A stretch of DNA of 64,000 nt, taken from contig JAUZRW010000029.1 of assembly GCA_030950085.1 (NCBI GenBank), forward strand, positions 1 through 64,000. The letters run 5' to 3'. The notes below the pieces were generated by a model, which was not told the DNA's origin, did no database searches, and saw nothing but the letters and a program-made list of their open reading frames with translations. Source of the DNA: Anaerolineae bacterium (GTDB lineage: Bacteria > Chloroflexota > Anaerolineae > Aggregatilineales > Phototrophicaceae). Both the position numbers and the translations under genes were made by a program. This document shows, piece after piece, positions 26,991 to 36,316 of the stretch (position 1 is its first letter; each line of letters starts with the position of its first letter).

Positions 26991-27080
26991 AAGCCCCTTT
27001 CGGGGTTTCACCGCGCCTCACACAAAATGGCAATGTGAGACAGGCGTTTGAGCATTATCACAGATAGTTTGTTAAACAAG
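26991..27080 (+). repeat. 90-bp dispersed intergenic repeat, copy A
   Basis: Hairpin AGCCCC-TTTC-GGGGTT, then inverted repeat CTCACA...TGTGAG flanked by CGCC/GGCG, then TTATCACAGATA and GTTT-GTT-AAAC. It ends 23 bases before the start of the small membrane protein. A TATAAT box (26968-26973) lies just before it. Confidence 0.92.
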
Positions 27081-27103
27081 TATCATTTTGAGGGAGCTTT
27101 TCA

Positions 27104-27379
27104 ATGGAAGCTGGTTACATTTCACTGGTTGCATTCGTTTTTTCGCTGTTGCTGATAGTATCACAACGAATTGTCGCTCGCCACCAGAAGGGGTTTCGTG
27201 GCTTCATCCTTTTTATGGTGATTTTACTATTTCTCCGCATGAATCGTGTGCAAGAGAATATGATTGGCTTGCTGATAGCCCTAATTATCAGTTACCTCTT
27301 CTGGGTACTGATTGGGCGTTATAATAAGGTCGGCAATGCCGATGATGAGGGAATCAAAGTTTTCGGTTTAGATGATTAA
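27104..27379 (+). CDS. Small membrane protein of unknown function
   Basis: 91 residues with about three hydrophobic segments (residues 5-24, 32-47 and 54-72) and an acidic tail (DDEGIKVFGLDD). GAGGGAG lies 8 bases before the ATG. No family is recognised. It follows repeat copy A at once, so its mRNA leader probably contains that element. Confidence 0.65.
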   Translation: MEAGYISLVAFVFSLLLIVSQRIVARHQKGFRGFILFMVILLFLRMNRVQENMIGLLIALIISYLFWVLIGRYNKVGNADDEGIKVFGLDD

Positions 27380-27421
27380 CAATGTGGGCGCGGCAAATTT
27401 GCTACGCCCATTGATTGCCAA

Positions 27422-28474
27422 CTATTTAATGACGTTTATCGGAATAACATCTGCACTTTGCAACATCAGAACACTAATACGTGCAGCAGCTTGTTTCGCA
27501 ATATCAGCAAAGGCATTGCCAGCATCACTATCCGGGTCATGCGATACTACCGGACGACCAAAATCACCGCCTTCGCGCACATTGGCAGATAGCGGCACAC
27601 GTCCTAAAAAGGGAATGCCTCTCTGTTCCGCGAGTTGTTCGCCGCCCCCTGTACCAAAGAAATCACCTGTCATATTCTCAACAATTCCGATAATCGGCAC
27701 ATTCAACTGGTCAAACATGGCAGAAGCCCGAATCGCGTCAGAAATCGCTACACTTTGGGGCTGTGTCACAATGATTCCACCAGCAAGTGGGAATTGTTGT
27801 GCAAGCGATAGCGGCGCATCCCCTGTACCGGGTGGCAAATCGACAATCATATAATCGAGGTTGCCCCAATTGACATCCGTGAAAAATTGACGAATGGCGC
27901 TATGTAACATTGGGCCCCGCATAATCATCGGCTTATCGGGCGAAGTCAGGAAACCTGTACTCATGACCTGTACACCGAAGATTTCAATCGGCTGCATTTT
28001 GTCGTTGATTACTTTTGGATGCCCTACTGATAATCCCATCATTTGTGGGATGTTCGGGTTGAGGATATCCGCATCAATTAAGCCAACTTTCGCGCCAGCT
28101 TCTGCTAATGCTACAGCAAGATTTGTGGAAACAGTGCTTTTTCCGACACCGCCCTTACCGCTTCCTACGGCGATGATACTTTTCATCGGCGCACTGAATT
28201 GTCCCATAATCCGACGGTCTGTTGGCACTTGTGCATCCCAACGAATATCGAGTTTATCAATACCTGCTACCTTGCCCACTACTGCATCATTGCATAGCCG
28301 AACAAATACATCTTTCAACGGACATGCGGGGGTCGTTAGGACAATTGTAAACTGAGCCATATTCCCATCGACAGTTAAATCCCGTACCATTTTTAAGGTT
28401 ACAATATCTCGATGCAACTCTGGTTCAATCACCGTACTCAGAGCCTGCATCACGAGTTCTTTTTGGTCACTCAT
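27422..28474 (-). CDS. mrp: Mrp/NBP35-type P-loop ATPase, Fe-S cluster carrier (ApbC-like)
   Basis: 350 residues. An N-terminal MIP18/DUF59 domain (about 1-90) is followed by the deviant Walker A GSGKGGVGKST at about 105-115 and the ParA/MinD-like core with VDLPPGTGD. It binds and delivers Fe-S clusters, for example to complex I. The longer ORF from 28585 would begin with an odd hydrophobic stretch; the ATG at 28474 has GGGAG seven bases upstream and gives the family's normal start. The C-terminal CxxC pair found in many relatives is missing (region NMTGDFFGTGGGEQ). It lies next to the nuo cluster. Confidence 0.9.
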   Translation of the reverse strand: MSDQKELVMQALSTVIEPELHRDIVTLKMVRDLTVDGNMAQFTIVLTTPACPLKDVFVRLCNDAVVGKVAGIDKLDIRWDAQVPTDRRIMGQFSAPMKSIIAVGSGKGGVGKSTVSTNLAVALAEAGAKVGLIDADILNPNIPQMMGLSVGHPKVINDKMQPIEIFGVQVMSTGFLTSPDKPMIMRGPMLHSAIRQFFTDVNWGNLDYMIVDLPPGTGDAPLSLAQQFPLAGGIIVTQPQSVAISDAIRASAMFDQLNVPIIGIVENMTGDFFGTGGGEQLAEQRGIPFLGRVPLSANVREGGDFGRPVVSHDPDSDAGNAFADIAKQAAARISVLMLQSADVIPINVIK

Positions 28475-28571
28475 CAAATTCTCCCAATAAGCTATTGGAG
28501 TTCGCAAACATACAAGAATAATTATAACGGTTATCTTCAAAATTATGGATAGTCGTTCTGACATGTGCAAC

Positions 28572-28605
28572 AAAAAACCCGACAAAGTACATACCTCATC
28601 GGGTT
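28572..28605 (-). terminator. Terminator of the iscX-nuoB-nuoCD-nuoI operon
   Basis: The stem AACCCGA/TCGGGTT with a 16-base loop is followed on the minus strand by TTTTT. It sits 27 bases after the nuoI stop. Confidence 0.88.
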
Positions 28606-28631
28606 AGATTCATCACTTTTATGGATAAGCG

Positions 28632-29483
28632 TTAGCCATCACCGCGTTTTGCTGCACGAATAGCTTTGCGTTGTAAGGCACCTAAGCGACGTTTTTCGCG
28701 GATTTCTTCGCTTTCTTCCCAGGGTGCTTTACCGGGTTGTCCCACGATAATCGGACCATCAGACACCGATGCTGCTGGTTTTTCATCGGCGGCGGCGGCC
28801 TTACGTGCGCGAACTTCATCACGTTTCGTATCTTTTTCAGCCTGTGCTGATTGAGCTTGCTCTTTAGTCGTATTCCAACTCTTTTTGAAGTTCTTATGTT
28901 CCCAACCACCACGTACATCGGCTTCTTCTGCGGCACGGGTTGGTGCAAGATTCTTCCAGTAGCGTTGTTCTTTGGACAACTTCTCTTTATCGAAAACATG
29001 ATTAGTGGTACGGTCATAACTTGCCAATTCGTAATCATGATCCATCTTAATGGCATCAAACGGGCAGTATTCCGCACAAAAACCACAATTCATACAAATA
29101 TCAATATCAATGAAGAAAGCCTCTGGTTCAGGAATAGGGCGACCTGTTACGGGGTCATCACCACGAACAATCCAGATACATTGTGGTGGACAGACTTTGG
29201 CACAAATACCACAACTCGTACACCAATCTTTACCGGGATTCAGTTCATCATCCCAATCTTCTACAACAAGGAAGGGTACGAAGCGAAAACGCTCTGGCAT
29301 AGCGAGTTTTTCATCAGGATATTGCACGGTAAAAACGCCGCGTGTTTGTGTCCCTTGCCGTGTTTCAAAGTTATCAACATCGGGTGAAAATTTCTTGAAG
29401 CCATACTTAATATCATCAGCATAAGACTCAACAAAATGACGTAATGTGAGTAACATGCCTTTCAGTAAACCTTGTCCGTTCAT
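28632..29483 (-). CDS. nuoI: NADH-quinone oxidoreductase subunit I (NuoI)
   Basis: 283 residues, longer than the usual 160-200. It has two [4Fe-4S] ferredoxin motifs: C88-x2-C-x2-C-x3-C98 and C130-x2-C-x2-C-x3-C140, the N6a and N6b clusters on the electron path to quinone. A charged C-terminal extension of about 110 residues ends in [16 protein letters not shown], a tail also present on NuoB from the same operon. It is the last gene of the cluster; the membrane subunits are not here. Confidence 0.94.
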   Translation of the reverse strand: MNGQGLLKGMLLTLRHFVESYADDIKYGFKKFSPDVDNFETRQGTQTRGVFTVQYPDEKLAMPERFRFVPFLVVEDWDDELNPGKDWCTSCGICAKVCPPQCIWIVRGDDPVTGRPIPEPEAFFIDIDICMNCGFCAEYCPFDAIKMDHDYELASYDRTTNHVFDKEKLSKEQRYWKNLAPTRAAEEADVRGGWEHKNFKKSWNTTKEQAQSAQAEKDTKRDEVRARKAAAADEKPAASVSDGPIIVGQPGKAPWEESEEIREKRRLGALQRKAIRAAKRGDG

Positions 29484-29540
29484 AAAAATTTCCTCATGTT
29501 AACAGGGCGAATTATCATCTCTCCCCATTATGTGATTATC

Positions 29541-31424
29541 TTAGCGGTCTGTTTCACCGAGAACGATATCAATACTGCCGAGAATACCGACGACATCGGC
29601 AACCTTCATGCCCTCGCTCATCGCACCGAGAGGTGTCAGATTGATGAAACTTGGGGCGCGAACATGATAACGCCATGGATTGGAAGTTGCGCGTTTATTA
29701 CCTGCCGAAACAACGTAATAACCGAGTTCACCCTTACCATTTTCAACACGTCCATATGCCTCACCTAATGGTGCTTTATCGCCATGCGAGCCATTGTTCG
29801 CAGTTGCTGATTCATTGGCTGTATATTCAAGGCGTGGCAAAATCTGTTTCAGAATACGTATACTCTCGCGCATTTCTTGGACACGCACCGAGTAACGGGC
29901 ATACATATCGCCTTCATTACGGACTGCAACATCAAAATCTAGCTCTGGGTAAATGCTGTACGGGTCGGCACGGCGAATATCATAAGCGACACCACTACCA
30001 CGTAACAAAGGACCGGCTGTACTATAATTAATTGCATCTTCTTTGCTGAGGATACCCACACCAATTGAGCGTACTTTGACAATTTCATTCTCAGTTAGCA
30101 ATTCTTCTAAGTCGTCAATGGTGCGCGGAATACGCTCATTAATCATCTCTGTCAAGAATTGCATGGTGTTGTAATCGCGCACACGGTCATTCATTAAATT
30201 TGCGGTACTACGGAGACGTTCCGGCAAATCAGCAAAAACACCGCCAAAGCGCATATAATTACACATCATGCGCGAACCAGCAACCGCCTCGAAGAAATCC
30301 ATCATGCGTTCGCGTTCTTCAATGAAGTACAACACTGGCGTAAAGAAAGCACCAATATCATTGAGCCAGAAACCAATCGCCCATAAATGATTAATAATGC
30401 GCGACATTTCCACCATCAGCACGCGCAAAACTTCGGCACGATATGTCGGTGGCTTCCACCGTTTGTTATGAGCCAGCAATTGTTCAACCGCTAAGACATA
30501 ACCATGATTATTCCCCATGCTCGAAATATAGTCGAGACGGTCTGTGAAGGGGATATTGTGCAACCATGTATTGCGCTCCCCAATTTTCTCATGATTACGG
30601 TGCAAATAACCCATAATCGGTTCTAAATCACGCACAGACTCACCATCAAGGCGCATAATCATGCGGAATACGCCATGGGTACTCGGATGATGTGGTCCCA
30701 TATTCACAATGAGTTGGTCAGTTTCGACACCATCATGTGTGACTTTCTGGACATCAACACCCATCCCGAAGCCTTCATAGAGCTTTGATTCCGATATATC
30801 AGTCAAGCGACTCAAATCAATGTCGGCGGGGTATTGTACATTCTTACCAAAAATCGTTTTTTCTTCGGCACGATGCACTTGACCACCGGGCCAACGGCTA
30901 CCAAATGGTTTCGCTTCTTCTTCGTAGTACGGCTCTTTCCAGTCTTTCCGCATTGGATGACCATGAAAACCATCCCAAAGTAAGATACGGCGCAAATTGG
31001 GGTGGTCAGTAAATTTTATACCAAATAAATCATAAACTTCTGATTCTTGGAAATCAGCACCCTTCCAAACTGGCACAAGCGATGGAACGACTGCATCGTC
31101 ACGGTCTGTTTGTGCCTTGAAAACTAAAGCACTGCCACCAGAAGTCCGATAAGCGTGATATACCATTTCTAGGTGGTCATCAGTGGTATGTTGACCTTCG
31201 CCTAGATAATCGACAGCCGTCGCACTGGACAGATAATCAAAGCCAAGATTTTGCTTAAGATACTGTGCAACTTCACGCAATTGTCCCTTATCAACAATGA
31301 CACCGCCATAACCAGCACGGGTATCATCACTGACAGCATCTGGGAATTTTTCTTTCAGATTAGCGATTGCATCATCAATGCTGCCAGTCTTCAAATCAAG
31401 ATCTGGCGCAGTCATATCAACCAT
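29541..31424 (-). CDS. nuoC: NADH-quinone oxidoreductase fused subunits C and D
   Basis: 627 residues joining NuoC (30-kDa subunit, about 1-180) and NuoD (49-kDa subunit, about 220-627). The NuoC part shows ATAVDYLG and the NLRRILLWDGF region; the NuoD part shows NMGPHHPSTHGVF and YLHRNHEKIGE, the quinone-site segments. Fusions of this kind occur in enterobacteria and some other lineages. The linker (about 180-215) is short and charged. It sits 5 bases after nuoB and 57 before nuoI. Confidence 0.94.
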   Translation of the reverse strand: MVDMTAPDLDLKTGSIDDAIANLKEKFPDAVSDDTRAGYGGVIVDKGQLREVAQYLKQNLGFDYLSSATAVDYLGEGQHTTDDHLEMVYHAYRTSGGSALVFKAQTDRDDAVVPSLVPVWKGADFQESEVYDLFGIKFTDHPNLRRILLWDGFHGHPMRKDWKEPYYEEEAKPFGSRWPGGQVHRAEEKTIFGKNVQYPADIDLSRLTDISESKLYEGFGMGVDVQKVTHDGVETDQLIVNMGPHHPSTHGVFRMIMRLDGESVRDLEPIMGYLHRNHEKIGERNTWLHNIPFTDRLDYISSMGNNHGYVLAVEQLLAHNKRWKPPTYRAEVLRVLMVEMSRIINHLWAIGFWLNDIGAFFTPVLYFIEERERMMDFFEAVAGSRMMCNYMRFGGVFADLPERLRSTANLMNDRVRDYNTMQFLTEMINERIPRTIDDLEELLTENEIVKVRSIGVGILSKEDAINYSTAGPLLRGSGVAYDIRRADPYSIYPELDFDVAVRNEGDMYARYSVRVQEMRESIRILKQILPRLEYTANESATANNGSHGDKAPLGEAYGRVENGKGELGYYVVSAGNKRATSNPWRYHVRAPSFINLTPLGAMSEGMKVADVVGILGSIDIVLGETDR

Positions 31425-31429
31425 AGTTT

Positions 31430-32317
31430 TTAACCTTCCTGTGTACGACGTGAGGCACGAATGGCTTTACGTCGCAAAGCGTTAATACGACGCTGTTCAT
31501 AGATTTCTTCACTCTCTTCCCATGGGGCTTTACCGCCGGGGATGGCAGTCAACTCGCCTGTTGCCTCTGCACTTGCTGTAGCAGTCCCTGAACCGCCTTC
31601 GGCAACAGCACCCGTCGCAAGTGCAGGTGAACGCCATGCCGGAAGCTCTCGGCTGACATCCATCACTGCCGTATCTGCCTGACGTGCGCCCGACTCAGCC
31701 CTGCGGCGAATCATATCCATTTGGCGTGGGTCGATAATGTCTGGTCCTAAAATCGGTACAGGTGTTGGTTCAGATGGACCAACTCCATACCATGGCACAT
31801 CGTCCATCAATGATAGACTCTCACCATCAATTTTCTTTTGTAAGGCAATCATGCCAAACAATAATGCTTGCGGCGTTGGAGGACATCCGGGGACATAAAC
31901 ATCCGTCGGGAGGTATTTATCAATCCCCGACACAACATTATACCCTTCTTTGAAGGGTCCACCCCCACTAGCACATGCGCCCATTGCCAGCACATATTTT
32001 GGCTCTGGCATTTGGTTATATAGGCGCACAATCGGCACAATCATCTTTTTTGTCACTGTCCCCGATACAATCATTAAATCGGATTGACGAGGTGTTGCAC
32101 GCATCACTTCCATACCAAAACGTGAAAAATCAAAACGCGACGATGCTGTAGCAATCATTTCAATCGCACAACACGCCAGCCCAAACAACATAGGCCACAT
32201 CGAGTTCCGCCGACCCCAGTTATATAATTTGCTCAAACTGGTAATGGCAACGTTATTAGCCATATCAGCCGGAACCGGATATTGCGTTGTGCTCAATTCT
32301 TGCAAATTCAGTTCCAT
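31430..32317 (-). CDS. nuoB: NADH-quinone oxidoreductase subunit B (NuoB)
   Basis: 295 residues from the ATG at 32317, which overlaps the iscX stop (TGATG). The upstream GTG at 32341 would add eight residues lying inside iscX. The N2 cluster ligands are all present: the adjacent pair in GLACCAIEM, one in GACASGG and one in PGCPPTP. The catalytic domain ends near residue 175; the rest is a low-complexity linker and a tail [16 protein letters not shown] that matches the NuoI tail. NuoB passes electrons to quinone. Confidence 0.94.
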   Translation of the reverse strand: MELNLQELSTTQYPVPADMANNVAITSLSKLYNWGRRNSMWPMLFGLACCAIEMIATASSRFDFSRFGMEVMRATPRQSDLMIVSGTVTKKMIVPIVRLYNQMPEPKYVLAMGACASGGGPFKEGYNVVSGIDKYLPTDVYVPGCPPTPQALLFGMIALQKKIDGESLSLMDDVPWYGVGPSEPTPVPILGPDIIDPRQMDMIRRRAESGARQADTAVMDVSRELPAWRSPALATGAVAEGGSGTATASAEATGELTAIPGGKAPWEESEEIYEQRRINALRRKAIRASRRTQEG

Positions 32318-32529
32318 CAGTTCGTATACTCCTCGTACCACTCCCGCAAAATATCGTTTAGAATGCCATCATTCACGACTGCGGGGTCGTCCGCGAAATT
32401 CGGCAATTCAATAATCATCTGATACAACTGTTGTGTACCAACATCTTCAATTTCAATCTTGGGATAAGTTTCGATAAGTACCATCACAATTTCGTAGGAC
32501 GCATCCCAATAAAGCGCATTTTCGCTCAT
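32317..32529 (-). CDS. iscX: IscX-like Fe-S assembly protein
   Basis: 70 residues matching the IscX/YfhJ pattern: [15 protein letters not shown] at the start, an acidic helix-turn region, then [13 protein letters not shown] and a C-terminal ILREWYEE. In E. coli IscX is a small acidic partner of the cysteine desulfurase IscS that binds iron and tunes cluster synthesis. Here there is no isc operon; the gene instead heads the nuo cluster and overlaps nuoB by one base, suggesting a link with complex I cluster supply. Confidence 0.82.
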   Translation of the reverse strand: MSENALYWDASYEIVMVLIETYPKIEIEDVGTQQLYQMIIELPNFADDPAVVNDGILNDILREWYEEYTN

Positions 32530-32645
32530 ATCTCTGTCTTTAACTTTACCAGATTTCAGTGCAGATTTTGGTACTTTGCTTCAATGGCATCCAACTTATT
32601 ATCGAGATACGGTTTTTAGTGAAGTTATATCCAATAAACGTCTCA

Positions 32646-32674
32646 AGTATAAAAAGCCCTAGTCTGATTGTCAA
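32646..32674 (-). promoter_or_regulatory. Promoter of the iscX-nuoB-nuoCD-nuoI operon
   Basis: TTGACA, a 17-base spacer and TATACT on the minus strand, nearly the same as the suf promoter. It lies about 117 bases before the iscX start. Confidence 0.85.
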
Positions 32675-32780
32675 GAATTTCACAATCCATTTTGACACTG
32701 CACATAAAAAGCAGGCAACACCCTTATTTTATGACATCGCCTCGTGCCAATACTACCTTATTCGAGTTAAATTAGCGAAC

Positions 32781-33887
32781 CTAAATCATATCGTTTTTCT
32801 GTCTTTGCCGCACATGGATTTCTTCACGATACACATGCCAAACCAAAACAAGCCACATCACTATTAAAACAAGCGTAAAGTAGTATGAAAATATGTTGAT
32901 ATAAGCTGGGCGGTTGATAAAGTAGCCAATATCAATCAGCATAATGATGAGTACCGCGAAATATGGACGCTTGCTAAATAAGGGCATGATTCCAATGGCA
33001 AACGGAACAAGGATGCCATTGCCGCCCTGATAAGCAGCCAATAACATCGAAGTCGTGGTAAGCAGTGCCAATTTCTCACGCGACATTTCACGATTACCAC
33101 GCCATACAAGCCAAAAACAAGTCAGTAATATCCCAATCGACAAGATAACCAACACAATATTCGGCGCACCGAGACGATTAAGCGCACCACTTAAGCTAAT
33201 ATCAATTAAGGTGTTCGTAAATTGAAAATTGCTAACCGCAACGAGCCACTCGCGCCCTTTCCAGAGCATCATGAGTCCGACAACAGCAATGGTTATCGCG
33301 CCAAAAGTAAACCACTTGCGAACATGCCATGTTTGCAATAAATACACGCCAAGCACAAGCATCGTAATATGGACAGATTGTGGTTTAGCCGTCGCCAGCA
33401 AAACAGCGATTGCCAACAGCAACGGCGATTCTTTGTGATAAGCATAGTAAACAAGCAGTAATCCACCAATCACCAGTACATCAAGTTGGGCATCGGCGAT
33501 GATTCGCAAGGTTGGGAAAGCAGTAATCAGCAAAAGTGCTTGTAACCAGAAAAGCCAGCGTTTTTCAGTACGCGGCACACTCAACAACAAGACCCCAATT
33601 AAGCTAAATGTGAGCAAGCCCCAACCGGCTTTATCCGGCAAAAAGCCAAACGGAATTAAGGGTAGCACGCTCCATGGTGGATTGAGCAAGCCAAATATTT
33701 CGGCATAGTGTAAGCGTCCACCATCAAAAGCCGACATCAATAAATCGACCCCTAATGTCGTCCCTTCTATAGGCAGGCGCATGAAAAAAATCATCATGAG
33801 GATGGCACTCAAAACGACAGCTATTCCGAATATGATATATTCAACTAACCGAGGTACTCTCTTCTGCGCTTTAGGTGGTTTGTCCAT
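32781..33887 (-). CDS. Multi-pass membrane protein, glycosyltransferase family 87-like (DUF2029)
   Basis: 368 residues with about ten membrane helices. The early loop with LHYAEIFGLLNPPWSVLPLIPF resembles the DUF2029/GT87 pattern of mannosyltransferase-like membrane enzymes using polyprenyl-linked sugars, including the NPP motif before a helix. Assignment is from topology and this loop only. The gene starts six bases after thrB and is probably co-transcribed with it, though the functions seem unrelated. Confidence 0.6.
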   Translation of the reverse strand: MDKPPKAQKRVPRLVEYIIFGIAVVLSAILMMIFFMRLPIEGTTLGVDLLMSAFDGGRLHYAEIFGLLNPPWSVLPLIPFGFLPDKAGWGLLTFSLIGVLLLSVPRTEKRWLFWLQALLLITAFPTLRIIADAQLDVLVIGGLLLVYYAYHKESPLLLAIAVLLATAKPQSVHITMLVLGVYLLQTWHVRKWFTFGAITIAVVGLMMLWKGREWLVAVSNFQFTNTLIDISLSGALNRLGAPNIVLVILSIGILLTCFWLVWRGNREMSREKLALLTTTSMLLAAYQGGNGILVPFAIGIMPLFSKRPYFAVLIIMLIDIGYFINRPAYINIFSYYFTLVLIVMWLVLVWHVYREEIHVRQRQKNDMI

Positions 33888-33893
33888 TGCAGA

Positions 33894-34835
33894 CTACTCT
33901 GCTTTAAGCACTTGTGCGCCGTCTTTTAGCACTTTGCCGCTTCTGATACGACAGTCAATATTCACATTATCGTATATCGCCTTCATTGACATAGTGACTT
34001 GTTTGGCAACATCGGCATCATCGCAAATGGCACACAATGTTGGGCCCGCACCACTAATAACAACTGCCATAGCTCCGCCGCGTTTAGCCACAAATCGCAC
34101 TTCTTCTATCTGTGGGATTAAATGAGCGCGAGCAGGCTCAACGACCTTATCTGATTCCATTGCCTTTGCCAGCCGTTCCACATCGCCTCGATACAAGGCA
34201 TCGACTAATTCTGCAACTGCACCCGTTTGATGCACCATTATTTTCAGTGATATTTCTTGGGGTAATACAGCGCGTGCATCAGCAGTGGGAACGGCAACAT
34301 CTGGCGACACAAGCGCCAAGTATAAATTCTCAGGAATTGGCAACTTGCGAATCGCCTCAATTTCAGTGCCATTGGTGAGTGTGATTCCCCCTAGCAAACA
34401 AGGAGCAACATTATCAGCATGATAACCACTCACTGCTGCCTCGCCTTCTAATGTAAACGGGAGCAATTCTTCGCGTTTGAAGGGTTCGCCGAGTAACGCA
34501 TTGACCGCGACTGCTGCGGCTACCGAACTTGCAGAACTACTGCCGAGTCCACTAGCAAGCGGCAAACCTTTTTTGAGCCGAATCGCCACGCCAAAATCAG
34601 CTTGGACTGCTTTTAAGAGTGCGTTTGCTGCAATGGTCGCCACATTCTTGTCTGGCTCTATTGGTAATTTCCCATTATCGCCAATAATGCTGATGATAAT
34701 TGAATCTGGTTCAGCACGTCTTTCTACACTGATGACATCGCCGGATCCTTCAACTGCCATCCCTAGTATGTCGAAACCAACGCCTAAGTTGGCGACTGTT
34801 GCTGGTGCGAATGCCTCTGCTCTGGTATTTGCCAT
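33894..34835 (-). CDS. thrB: Homoserine kinase
   Basis: 313 residues of the GHMP kinase family. It has the ATP-binding loop PLASGLGSSSASS near residues 91-103 and a C-terminal GGAMAVVISGAGPT motif near residues 250-263. It phosphorylates homoserine to O-phosphohomoserine, the substrate of threonine synthase, which is encoded divergently across repeat copy B. AAGGA precedes the ATG. Confidence 0.94.
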   Translation of the reverse strand: MANTRAEAFAPATVANLGVGFDILGMAVEGSGDVISVERRAEPDSIIISIIGDNGKLPIEPDKNVATIAANALLKAVQADFGVAIRLKKGLPLASGLGSSSASSVAAAVAVNALLGEPFKREELLPFTLEGEAAVSGYHADNVAPCLLGGITLTNGTEIEAIRKLPIPENLYLALVSPDVAVPTADARAVLPQEISLKIMVHQTGAVAELVDALYRGDVERLAKAMESDKVVEPARAHLIPQIEEVRFVAKRGGAMAVVISGAGPTLCAICDDADVAKQVTMSMKAIYDNVNIDCRIRSGKVLKDGAQVLKAE

Positions 34836-34864
34836 CGAAAATCGCTATCCTTAACACGATATAT

Positions 34865-34955
34865 AAGCCCCTTATCGGGGTTTCATTGCGTCTCACACAA
34901 AATTACATGGTGAGCAAGAGTTTACAAGATTATCAAAGCTACTTTGTTAAATAAG
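34865..34955 (+). repeat. 90-bp dispersed intergenic repeat, copy B
   Basis: A full-length but more diverged copy (91 bases), with the first hairpin AGCCCCTTATCGGGGTTT and stem CTCAC/GTGAG kept. It lies in the thrB-thrC divergent control region and ends 24 bases before the thrC ATG. Confidence 0.88.
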
Positions 34956-34979
34956 CACTACTCAACTGAGGATAAAGCA

Positions 34980-36281
34980 ATGCAGAGCATACTACAATGT
35001 ATGGATTGTCAGCAACAATACCCAATTAACCAACTTCTCTACACATGCGAAAATTGTGGCGGCTTGTTAGATGTCATTCATGATTGGTCTGGCATGATGC
35101 TGACACATGAATTATTTGACAATCGACTTGGCTCGCTTGAATTTCCATACAATAGCGGTGTCTGGCGCTTCAAAGAACTGGTTTATCCCACCGTTGATAA
35201 TAGCATGATTGTCTCAAAGCCCGAAGGCAATACCAATCTCTATCCATTGCCGAAACTCGCAGATTGGGCAGGTGTCGAAAAACTCTATCTCAAACATGAA
35301 GGTGAAAATCCGACAGGTTCATTCAAAGATAGGGGCATGACAAGCGGTGTTACACAAGCGCAAGTATTGGGTATGGAGCGCGTGGCTTGTGCATCAACTG
35401 GCAATACGTCAGCAGCCCTCGCGTCTTATGCTGCCTTAGCCGATTTAGATGGTATCATTTTTCTGCAAAATCGCGCAATTGCACTCGGTAAATTGGCACA
35501 GGGTATCGCTTATGGCGCAACTTGTATCCGCATTGATGCTGATTTTGACCGTAATCTTGAACTCGTGCGCGAAGTCAGCAAACGCCTAAATATTTATGTC
35601 TTGAACTCTGTGAACCCTTTCCGACTTGAGGGGCAAAAGTCCATCATGTTTGAGGCGCTTCAACAGTTAAAATGGCAAGTGCCGGATTGGATTGTGTGTC
35701 CGGGTGGTAATCTCGGCAATAGTGCCGCATTCGGCAAAGCATTGAAAGAACTCTATGACCTTGGTTTGATTGATAAAATACCGCGTCTTGCAGTGATTCA
35801 GGCAAAAGGCGCGAGTCCTTTATACCAAGCCTTTACTAGAGAATTTGAAGACTTCGAGCCGATGAAGGCAGAAACAATTGCAACAGCTATCAAAATCGGC
35901 AATCCTGTGAATTACAAGAAAGTCGTGCGAGCAATTGAGTGGACAAATGGTTTTGTAGAAATGGTAACAGACCAAGAAATCATGGATGCGAAGGCACTGA
36001 TTGATAATAGCGGCATTGGCTGTGAACCTGCATCAGCAGCGACACTGGCTGGTACACGCAAACTCGCTGCAAAAGGCATCATTAAACCCCATGAAACAGT
36101 TGTCGGCATCTTAACCGGACACGTTCTCAAAGACCCTGATGCCACAATCGGCTATCATAGTGGCACATTAGAAGACATATCACCAAAGCACCCGAATTTG
36201 CTGCTTGAATCCAGAGATGATATAGAAGAAATCGTAGCCTTGCTGACAAATAAGAGTGATACAGTCAAAGCCAATCTGTGA
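34980..36281 (+). CDS. thrC: Threonine synthase
   Basis: About 433 residues. An N-terminal zinc-ribbon-like segment (CMDCQQQY...CENCGG) precedes the PLP fold. The PLP lysine lies in NPTGSFKDRGM near residue 116, and SAALASY and the glycine loop PGGNLGNSAAFGKA are present. It converts O-phosphohomoserine to threonine. The ATG at 34980 is chosen over a TTG at 34944 because GAGGAT lies 7 bases before it, and because the TTG falls inside the repeat element. Confidence 0.94.
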   Translation: MQSILQCMDCQQQYPINQLLYTCENCGGLLDVIHDWSGMMLTHELFDNRLGSLEFPYNSGVWRFKELVYPTVDNSMIVSKPEGNTNLYPLPKLADWAGVEKLYLKHEGENPTGSFKDRGMTSGVTQAQVLGMERVACASTGNTSAALASYAALADLDGIIFLQNRAIALGKLAQGIAYGATCIRIDADFDRNLELVREVSKRLNIYVLNSVNPFRLEGQKSIMFEALQQLKWQVPDWIVCPGGNLGNSAAFGKALKELYDLGLIDKIPRLAVIQAKGASPLYQAFTREFEDFEPMKAETIATAIKIGNPVNYKKVVRAIEWTNGFVEMVTDQEIMDAKALIDNSGIGCEPASAATLAGTRKLAAKGIIKPHETVVGILTGHVLKDPDATIGYHSGTLEDISPKHPNLLLESRDDIEEIVALLTNKSDTVKANL

Positions 36282-36316
36282 TAGGATAAAAAGGAAGCTA
36301 TGCTGGAGGTTAAGCT

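Noticed and set aside
28475-28585. A longer Mrp start at 28585
   Set aside because: The extra 37 residues are hydrophobic and unlike the family; the ATG at 28474 has a GGGAG site at good distance.
34944-34979. Upstream TTG start for threonine synthase
   Set aside because: It lies inside the repeat element; the ATG at 34980 has GAGGAT and gives the normal N-terminus.
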